64,000 nt of DNA, taken from Deuterostichococcus epilithicus. Taxonomy: Eukaryota; Chlorophyta; Trebouxiophyceae; Prasiolales; Stichococcaceae. The notes under the pieces were generated by a model. That model saw only the letters and a list, made by a program, of their open reading frames with translations, did no database searches and was not told the origin of the DNA. Numbering within the stretch: position 1 is the first letter of the stretch; each line of letters starts with the position of its first letter. Positions 57,120 through 64,000 of this stretch are shown here, piece after piece. A program made the position numbers and the translations under genes. Where the stretch lies: positions 1,922,001 to 1,986,000 of the forward strand of contig JAVTLE010000003.1 in NCBI GenBank assembly GCA_033439295.1. The letters run 5' to 3'.

Positions 57120-59116
57120 ATGGCTATCATGCTGTTCAAGCCATCTGCATCCCTGCTGGTCAGCCGACAGCCGTCCGCAGCATGGTGCACACACCGCCGT
57201 TCCCAGCCCGTCGGTCGTGCCCTAGTCGCAAGGCGCAGATGTTGCGCACCACCAGTCTTCACTGCAGCGTCGGGCATCGAGGCAGAGGCAGCGGAGGCGC
57301 AACGGGGTGCGCGTGTGACAGGCTCTGTCAGGTCTAAGCAATGCGTGCGCCAGGCAGCCTCCTGTCTTCCATTGATCTCAACCTGTTGAATGTGCAACAT
57401 GTGCAGATGCGGAGGAGGAGATTGAGGAGTTTGAGGATGAGGATGACGGCGTGGGCCTGACCACTCAGCAGGTAGTTTGCATGCAGCGCGTTTCGCCATG
57501 GCCGCTCGCCACTGCCACAAGTGCTGGCATCAAGCGCAGATCAGCCATTGCAAGCCACGGACGCACCCGTAAGGTTTCGCTGGTAATATCCGTGCAGGTG
57601 GAGTCTTTCCTGCAGACGCTGTGCCAGGACACCGAGATCGCCGAGCTCGAGCTGAAGGTGTTTTGTTGTCCTGGCATCAACTTGAGATGAGATGCTTGAC
57701 CCTGGAGACAGCAGCCACAAGCCACAGGGAGGGTCTCAGATGATGCACGGGCGCTGAAGAGCAGGCCTGTAGTGTGACAGGTGCTCATCAGCGCGCCAAC
57801 AGTTGCTGACCGAAACGGTAGCAGCTATCGGTCGAAATCGCTCACTGGTTGCGACCCGCAGATGGGCAGCTTCAGCATGAAGGTGCGACGCAGTCTGTCG
57901 GGCGGCGACGGCGGCGCCGGCGCCGGCGCCGGCGCTGCGGCGACCACCACTCTGCCGCCCTCGCCGGTGGCGACCCAGTCCCTGGACATGGCGCAGTTCC
58001 AGCCGCTCAGCCCGGCAGCCACCCAGTCCTTCAGCAGCTCCTTCGACGAGGAGGACGACTCCGAGAGCCTCGTCATGGTCGAATCGCCCAAGGTGTGCCG
58101 GCTCAGGTTGTGACTTCTGCCACGATGGTCCCGCGCAAAGACAGGTCAACCTGCCCAGCCCTGCGAGCGGCAGCGGCCGACATTATGTGGGCCGTGCCCG
58201 AGACACAGCCACCGCCACCGCCACCGCAGCAGAGCCGCTCCGGCGTGCCGACTGGCTGGTTCTTGCAGGCTCCAGCGTGCCTGCAGCGAGGCGTCAAGAG
58301 GCCCGTCTCAAGTGCCTTCTAGGCGTCCAATCACAACACCAGTGACAGCGTGACCAATGCGTGACGCCGCCATGCAGGTGGGCGTGCTGCGGCGCGGCAA
58401 GTACATCAAGGGCAAGAAGATCGGCAAGGGCAACCTGGTGGAGGAGGTGCCCCCGCCCGCCCCTAAAACCTGGCAGTCTGCACCCTTGCCGCTGATGCTG
58501 CTGCAGCTGCCGCATCTTGCATCCTCCTGCGACTGCTTCCCTCTGACACCCCTGCATTCTGGTGCCGCCGCCATGACCTGGTCTTCTGGCCAGCCCTGCG
58601 CGTGTAATTATGCGCCATAGCTCGACAAGGTCGCCGGACCAGGTGGTTTGCCGCTGTTTCACGAACAGGGCGACAGCATCAAGAAGGGGCAGCACGTGGG
58701 CTACGTGGAGCAGCTGGGCACCTTCGTGCCCATTGAGGTGCGCCAGCTGTGAAATGCTGTCTCGTGGTTGCCAGCGCTCTCCAGGTTGCACCGAGCATCC
58801 TGTGCTCCTGCTTGTTGTCTGAAGGCGTTGGCAGGCAGCTGTGCGCCTCGTTCGCTGCAATCGCCGGCTTAGAGGAGCTGCCGGTAGGGCAAGGCTGCGG
58901 AGCTACTGCACGGACGGAACCACAGCCGCCACACCGGGGGAAGAAGCCAGCCCTCCTCCTGCCCTGCTGCATTCCCCAGCTGAGGCACTCTCCTGTGCCC
59001 CTGTGCAGTCGCCGCAGGGGGGTGAGGTGGTGCAGTTTGTGGTGGAGGACGGCAAGCCTGTCGAGTATGGAGAAGTGGTGCTGGAGCTGGCCCCCTTCTT
59101 TGGTGGGCGCCCCTAG
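57120..59116 (+). CDS. BADC: BADC, biotin/lipoyl-domain protein lacking the biotin lysine (plastid ACCase regulator)
   Basis: BADC proteins resemble the BCCP subunit of heteromeric plastid acetyl-CoA carboxylase but cannot be biotinylated, and they modulate the complex. Seven exons chain in frame to 278 residues: 57120-57306, 57407-57471, 57598-57657, 57862-58092, 58378-58446, 58621-58737 and 59009-59116. The first 60 residues look like a plastid transit peptide. Then come an acidic stretch (EEEIEEFEDEDDG), the helix FLQTLCQDTEIAELELK and MGSFSMKVRR. A Gly/Ala/Ser-rich linker follows, then the barrel VGVLRRGKYIKGKK, GDSIKKGQHVGYVEQLGTFV and GGEVVQFVVEDGKPVEYGE. At the hairpin where BCCP has EAMK the sequence is EQLG, so the biotin lysine is absent. 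Exon 6's acceptor (ATAG at 58617-58620) was chosen by frame and homology. Confidence 0.88.
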
Positions 59117-59291
59117 TCTAAGCGCAAAACATCAAGTAGTCGGGTCCTGCCTGTTCCGCATGACCTTGCTTGGATCTGCATGTTCCTTTCTCTGCATGTC
59201 GTGGCACACTCTGCACTCAGCGGCTGTGGAGGTGATGACCATCACAAGTGCGGCTGAAACTCAATCCTCAAGAATAATCGTACGGTGAAAG

Positions 59292-59296
59292 TGTAA
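59292..59296 (+). promoter_or_regulatory. Probable TGTAA polyadenylation signal for BADC
   Basis: TGTAA lies 176 nt after the BADC stop in an AT-richer context, fitting the chlorophyte signal. Confidence 0.5.
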
Positions 59297-59335
59297 TTTA
59301 CCGCCTCCTTGAGTCTAATCCGCTGTGACCCTGAA

Positions 59336-59379
59336 TGTCGGTTCTCTGCGGGTCGCCGCCCTTTTGCACAGAGCCGACA
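59336..59379. other. Imperfect hairpin between convergent genes
   Basis: TGTCGGTTCTCTGC pairs with GCACAGAGCCGACA at 12 of 14 positions, across a 16-nt loop. It lies just beyond the BADC poly(A) candidate. Function unknown. Confidence 0.6.
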
Positions 59380-59965
59380 CCCCAGCAGCTCGACCCTGCT
59401 TCACTTCGGCTGCCTGTTTCAAATTTGTTTTCATATGGCAATCGACCCGGCCTGACTGCAGCCTACCCGCCTGCGCATTGGCGTTTGTCGCCACGTTTGT
59501 TGTACAGGAGTGAATGTGGCTCTTCTGTTGTTTGTGGAACGGAGGTACAATACAGTGTTACAGCGCTGCAGACGCGTGTCAATTGTCTACACCAAAAACC
59601 TTGACAGCTCAATTGCAAGCTTGAAAGGGACATGTAGCCAGGTGAAAGGCTGCTCTCAATCCCTCTTCAAGCAGAGCGTGTCGCATGAATTGGCACAGCT
59701 TGAATTTCTGCAACCAGAACTAGAGACCATTGTGGGACGCATCCTCGAGTCAAGTGCCGCAGTAAGACCCGTCCGCACTGCGCTCACGCCTGCGCCCGAC
59801 GCCAACAGACGATATCAAAAAGGTAATCGCAATCCACATTGAAGGCGCATCAGTGTCGAGTCTAGCGTTCACACACGAAGCCTGGCAGTCCCTGATATGC
59901 GACAGGTACTGTTTGCATCCAGTCTGACGTAGCATATCCAGTTTGACACACTGTGCATGCACGAT

Positions 59966-61195
59966 TTAGGAGGATTCCTTGCAAAGGCAGCGTACCAAGT
60001 AGCCAATGGCGCGCAGGCCTAGCACGATGCCGACGGCGACGACATGGCCCTGAGAGCCGCCCACCAGCACATCCACCGCGGTGTAGCCTGCGGTTTGGGA
60101 TTAGGGTTGAGGGATTGACAACCAATCTTTTGGCACATCCACCGCAGTGTAGCCTGCGCCCGACAATGCTTCGCAGATCTCAAGGCAAGACATCTTTCAG
60201 GTTGGCAGCCGTGTCTGAACGGACGCAGGTGTCAAAACACCGCAGCACCTGCATGCGGCATGCATGTGACGCGCGTGTGAAACACCTCAGCCTCCGCGGC
60301 AGAGAAATGCGGGGGCGCGATGCGGGGGGCTCATCGCGAGGGACAATCGTGGGAGCGGCAAGGCAGCAGGGCAGGGGCGTGGGGCAGCCCGCACCTCCCG
60401 GGTCGCTGGTCGTGAGGCCCTCGCTGTCCTCGTCGTACAGCTTGAGGCCGGCCTTGGTGTGCTTCTTGGCCGTCGGCGCCAGGCCGAAGCGGCCCGCTGA
60501 CAGGAACAGCGCTGTCGAGACAACGAAGATCTGCAGCGGAAGATTGATGCGTGTGTATGCGGTTGCTTCGTCTGACAGACCGCAAGGTGCAATGCAATCT
60601 GGAGATGCACTGAAAGCTGGCGGCCAAAGAACCATGTGCAATCTGTTGCGGGCAGGCGCCAGTGCGCTCCAGACGCATTCCTGTAAGAAACATACTCACC
60701 ACATTCGTGGGCGAACCCAGGTAGCCTGCCCGCGTCACGACTGCCTGCCTGCTGCGTGGGACGGCTGCCTGCACAGGCAGCAGTGCACAAGGTGGTCGCC
60801 TTCCCGTGCACTCTGGCCGAGTACCACCGTGCTGGGTGCCAAGCGATGGTGCAATGCTGCTCCCGGCTGGTCTCCTTCCCAGCGGCACTGTGCAAGTCGT
60901 TGGTGCTCGCCAGTGACAGGCCATCCCGCGGACGGCCGCGCAGCATGCTGCAAATGCCCGGCTGTGCATCACGCCATCGCGCTGCTGTTGATCGCCTCGA
61001 TCTACACTGCGCCCGCTAAGCGGATCGCAGATGATTCAACCCCCGCCCGTGCTGCCCATGGTGCCCTGGCCGGCGTAAATCTCATCGGAGTACCCTGCGG
61101 CCATCCTGCCCTACCTTCAGCGCCGCGCGCGGCGCGGACGTCGCCAACCGGCTGCCCAGGAACGGCTTGGTGGTCATTGCAGTCGCTGACGCCAT
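59966..61195 (-). CDS. PSAK: Photosystem I reaction centre subunit PsaK precursor
   Basis: Small two-helix thylakoid membrane subunit at the edge of photosystem I that helps dock light-harvesting proteins. Four exons chain in frame to 127 residues: 61195-61115, 60744-60700, 60530-60395 and 60087-59966. The first 30-35 residues (MASATAMTTKPFLGSRL...) look like a transit peptide. The mature part has YLGSPTNV, first helix VVSTALFLSAGRFGLAPTA, the stromal loop with AGLKLYDEDSEGL, then YTAVDVLVGGSQGHVVAVGI and VLGLRAIGYL as second helix. The C-terminus is a little longer than usual (VRCLCKESS). The acceptor of exon 2 was chosen among three nearby AGs by frame. Confidence 0.92.
60126..60162 (-). 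repeat. Intronic echo of PsaK exon 4 5' edge
   Basis: GGCACATCCACCGCAGTGTAGCC in plus sense matches the exon start at 60067-60090 except for one or two bases. It lies upstream of the true acceptor. Sequence between the two copies resembles degenerate telomere repeat (GGATTAGGGTTGAGGG). Confidence 0.85.
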
Positions 61196-61610
61196 TTTGC
61201 AAGCACGAGTAGCAATTGGTGGGGTGCGAGGCAGGCTGAACGGCGAGTGTGCGCGCGATAAGGTGTTGCTTCTGCTCGGTTCAGATCTGCGCCTAGACCC
61301 TATTGAGCGCGGGAAATGCTTATTTCCGAGAAGATGTGCAACCGCGCGAGATCCCATCTTGCCTGCAACGGGCCCGCGCTCCGCAGTGCGCCGCTTCGGA
61401 TGCCTTTCCTCATGTGCGCAGTAACGTCAGGAGCCTCTCGATCCACTCGAGTGACATAGACGGACCAGATTTGCAGGATCAGTACACTGTGCGAATGCAG
61501 ACCCGCTCCTCCGTCAGTGCGCACACTACATATCGCGATGTATGGGTACAGATAGCAATCAGTCAGCATAGATACATATCGAATCTTTCTTTCAGTCCAC
61601 AGTGACGGGA
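61196..61610. other. Divergent intergenic region, PsaK and DNAAF1-like gene
   Basis: About 415 bp that should include the PsaK promoter. No light-responsive element can be assigned by eye. Confidence 0.45.
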
Positions 61611-64000
61611 ATGACGGAGGCCAGGTTGAAACAGCCGTGCAGAAAGCACAAGCGGTTTCTGACACCTGCGGCAAACAGCTTCTCGTTTGCTGTTTGCCAA
61701 CTGCTGCGGCTTCAAGGCTCTCGGGGGCCTGGAGAAGTACGTAAACCTGTAGGCGTTATTCATCGACTCCAACGCCCTGGACTCGCTGCAGGGCCTGCCG
61801 CCTATGCCAGGCCTCAAGTGCACGTGCGCCACTGCAATGAGCCGTCAATGCGTGCTGAGTTGCTGTTGCTGTTTGCCACTCCTGCAGCAAGTTGGAAGAG
61901 GTTGCTGCTCACTCTGTCGCGTTCCGTTGCACGCATGCCGTAAATATGCAGCTGCGCCCACCTATTATGCGTTTAGTTTTACCTCTTTTACATCAGGTTT
62001 GCGCAGTCCAGCGGCCTGTTCACCCTGGAGGGTCTCGATGCGGCGCCAGGCCCGGAGACGCTCAACATTGACATCGACTGCCTGGATACGCTGGAGGTGC
62101 GTGCGGCATTGACCTACGTGCACGAGTGGAGCTGACATGTCAGGGCTAGCTGCATTTGTGATGCACAATGCTTGCGCTGCTATGTCGCCCATGTGCCGCT
62201 AGAATTGAGCAAGGCAACTCGACGATCAAAGGTGTGCTCAGGTTCGAAGGTAGGAACTGAGATACACATTGTGCTGTGAAAGGGGCTGGAGGCGGCGCCG
62301 CAGCTGGGCGTCCTGTACGCTGCCGGTAACCGCATCTACAACATGAAAGACCTGATAACCTGAAGCTGTGCCCCCTCCTGACGACCGTGGACCTGCGCAA
62401 CAACAAACTGCAGATGCACGAGGGACTCGTCGAGCTGCTGCAGGTAGGACTTGGCGGCCTGTCCACCGCCATCGAATTGGCGGCTCCATCCTGGCTTGCC
62501 TTCACCGGGGGCTGCAATGTCAGCTGATGTGCACAGTCTAGCTGGCTGTGGCGTGAGGAAAGTCCATGCATAGAATCTGCATGCACTTGACGTCTTGGCT
62601 TCCACTTCCTACACGTCCTGTTCGTGACAGCTTCTTTGACCAGATTGGTCTTATTCGGACAACCAATGGAACCGCCGGCACACCTGTCGTCAATTTGCTA
62701 TACCGCAGGACGGAGATGCCGGCGCTGCGGTGCCTGTACCTGAGCGGCAACCCATTCGTGCGCAAGATGCGAACTACCGTAAGGCGCTGGTCTCGGCGCT
62801 GCCAGGGCTAACCTACTTAGACGACCGCCCTGTGTTCGAGCTTGAACGCCTAGCCTCAGCGACCTGGTGCGCCTTCCACTGGGATATTTGAGAATGCGAC
62901 CGTGCATTCTTCGTGCAGTGCAGTGAGGCATCCTTTCGAAACCCCTGGATGTTAGCCTGCCGGCCGCTCAGGCTGCGCGCCAATGGGTGGATGCGGAAGA
63001 TTAACACATTGGCGCCGCTCCGCCATACAGAGCTGCAGCAGCTGACAGCAACTTATAGGCAAGCCAGTGTGCCGACCAGCGTAAATGTACATGCCGATTG
63101 GCAGGGCGCGCGGCGGACTGGACGCGGAGCGCGCGGAGCGTGAACGTTACAGGGCGGACCTCAAGCAAACCAACGCCAACAACTTCGAGTTTGTCATGCA
63201 GCAGCAGCGTGAGGACTTTCGCAAGGTGTGCCCCAGCTGCTGACTCATTATGGGCGCGGCATGATCTCGCCCGCTGGTTGAGGCGTCGGAGTGCTCATGT
63301 CTTGGTCTACGCCTCCATCTCGAAGAGCACCATGTAGTGGTTGCATGCCAACCCGGCAGCGGTCCATCTGGCAGTCAACTTGCATTCGAGTGCATCACGC
63401 TGAGACACCGCTGCCTGCACCCCGCAGCGGAGGGCATCGCTAGGCCTGCCGCCTGGCGACACCGACTTCTTCTTCGAGATGCACAAGTTCGCCAAGTCGG
63501 GAGATCACGGAAACAGCGAGGTACGTAAAGCGAGGGAGCCAAGCTGTGCCAGTGTCACGACGCCCATCGGTGTGTGGACGGGAGAAGCTGCACAGGCCAA
63601 AGTGCATGAGATTGAGGCTGATTTCATGCAGTTCGAAATGTTGTTTGATCCCTTCCCGCGCAGGGCGCTGATGAACGTGCCCATCCGAACGAGGGCTGCC
63701 GATGCGGCGACTCATGCCAGCCGCTGGAGGACTCGTCACCGTCATCACCGGACCCCATAACGTCCTCGGAGCTGCTGCCGGAACATGAAGCTAATTTTCA
63801 GGAGCTGCAGGTGACATTCGGACTGCGAAGACATATCGAAATGGTGAGTCGTTAGTACTTGTCCACGATTGGTGGTCAAGAGCACCTCAGCATGCCTCGC
63901 TGCCTTGCTAAAAGGTGTGCTGGCATGTTGATGGAGTACAGAGCGGCTTCGTCTCAAGGCATCTGGCACAGCAGGGATATTGAAGGCAGACTGCCAAAGC
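61611..64000 (+). pseudogene. DNAAF1: DNAAF1/ODA7-like leucine-rich-repeat dynein assembly factor, damaged, 3' end outside window
   Basis: DNAAF1 (Chlamydomonas ODA7) is a cytoplasmic LRR protein that preassembles ciliary dynein arms. Recognisable pieces in family order: CRKHKRFLTPA (61611-61671), FKALGGLEKYVNL then ALFIDSNALDSLQGL (61700-61820), SGLFTLEGLDAAPG (61999-62096), APQLGVLYAAGNRIYNMKDL and NLKLCPLLTTVDLRNNKLQ (62283-62443), MPALRCLYLSGNPFVRKM then NYRKALVSALPGLTYLDD (62716-62866), ARGGLDAERAERERYRADL (about 63105-63222), DTDFFFEMHKFAKSG (about 63430-63521) and an acidic exon (about 63664-63830). Lesions: a frame break near 61655-61705, an in-frame TAG at 61750-61752, and one-base losses near 62354 and 62770. 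The 3' exons are open. It is either a young pseudogene or a gene hit by assembly errors. All other genes in the window but one keep frame. Confidence 0.72.

Larger units (their letters stand above)
59117..59965. other. Convergent intergenic region, BADC and PsaK
   Basis: About 850 bp with both 3' ends, AT-richer than the genes. It holds a TGTAA motif and a hairpin (listed separately). An open frame of 110 codons at 59510-59842 (plus) has no recognisable domain. Confidence 0.55.

Noticed and set aside
59510-59842. 110-codon plus-strand frame between BADC and PsaK
   Set aside because: No recognisable family; it lies in an AT-richer convergent spacer. Kept only as a note.
61741-61752. A 12-nt GT-AG intron removing the in-frame TAG of the DNAAF1-like gene
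   Set aside because: Far too short for the spliceosome, and removing it would shorten a leucine-rich repeat of fixed length.
1-64000. Transposons, LTR or virus-like elements and tRNA genes
   Set aside because: No transposase, reverse transcriptase, capsid or integrase motif, no long terminal or inverted repeats and no convincing tRNA were seen by eye. A tRNAscan or repeat search could still find small ones.

Overview
This window looks like nuclear DNA of a green alga, most likely a coccoid chlorophyte of the trebouxiophyte type. It encodes photosystem I subunit K, a lumenal D1-processing protease, a plastid-type ribosomal protein L34 and a BADC-type acetyl-CoA carboxylase regulator. The genes are GC-rich and extremely intron-dense. 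I could place about 130 introns, nearly all ending in CAG and often starting GTGCGN. A TTTAGGG-type repeat and TGTAA motifs downstream of stop codons also fit green algae. No rRNA, tRNA, CRISPR array, transposon or virus-like element could be supported. The species cannot be named from sequence alone.

Layout from left to right: 3-ketoacyl-CoA synthase (minus, 3' end cut by the window); BUD13 of the spliceosomal RES complex (minus); a CaMKK/GRIK-like protein kinase with a giant insert (plus); an array of four 250-bp repeats; a plastid pterin-carbinolamine-dehydratase-like protein of the RAF2 type (minus); organellar bL34 (plus); peroxisomal Lon protease LON2 (minus, 23 exons); D1 C-terminal processing protease CtpA (minus); mitochondrial Xaa-Pro aminopeptidase of the ICP55/XPNPEP3 type (minus); xanthine dehydrogenase (plus, 37 exons over 13.7 kb); BADC (plus); PsaK (minus); and a damaged copy of the ciliary dynein assembly factor DNAAF1/ODA7 (plus, running off the window).

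The genes are unrelated housekeeping and organelle functions, not an operon or pathway cluster. They cover fatty acid supply (BADC, KCS), photosynthesis (PsaK, CtpA, the RAF2-like protein), organelle proteolysis (LON2, ICP55), purine breakdown (XDH) and energy signalling (the kinase). For BUD13, CtpA, XPNPEP3, XDH, BADC, PsaK, bL34, the RAF2-like gene and the kinase, the exon chains proposed here keep frame from start to stop.

The most unusual signal is structural. Introns repeatedly contain degenerate copies ('echoes') of the neighbouring exon edge together with its splice site. Copies of an exon's 5' edge lie upstream of the true acceptor, and copies of its 3' edge lie downstream of the true donor. 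At least 20 such copies were found in seven genes, some in series of two to four. This suggests introns here grow by serial short tandem duplication across splice junctions, with the youngest stages seen as a 79-bp duplication and the 4 x 250-bp array. Other notable points are a raised share of GC-AG introns, the kinase architecture and the decaying ciliary gene.
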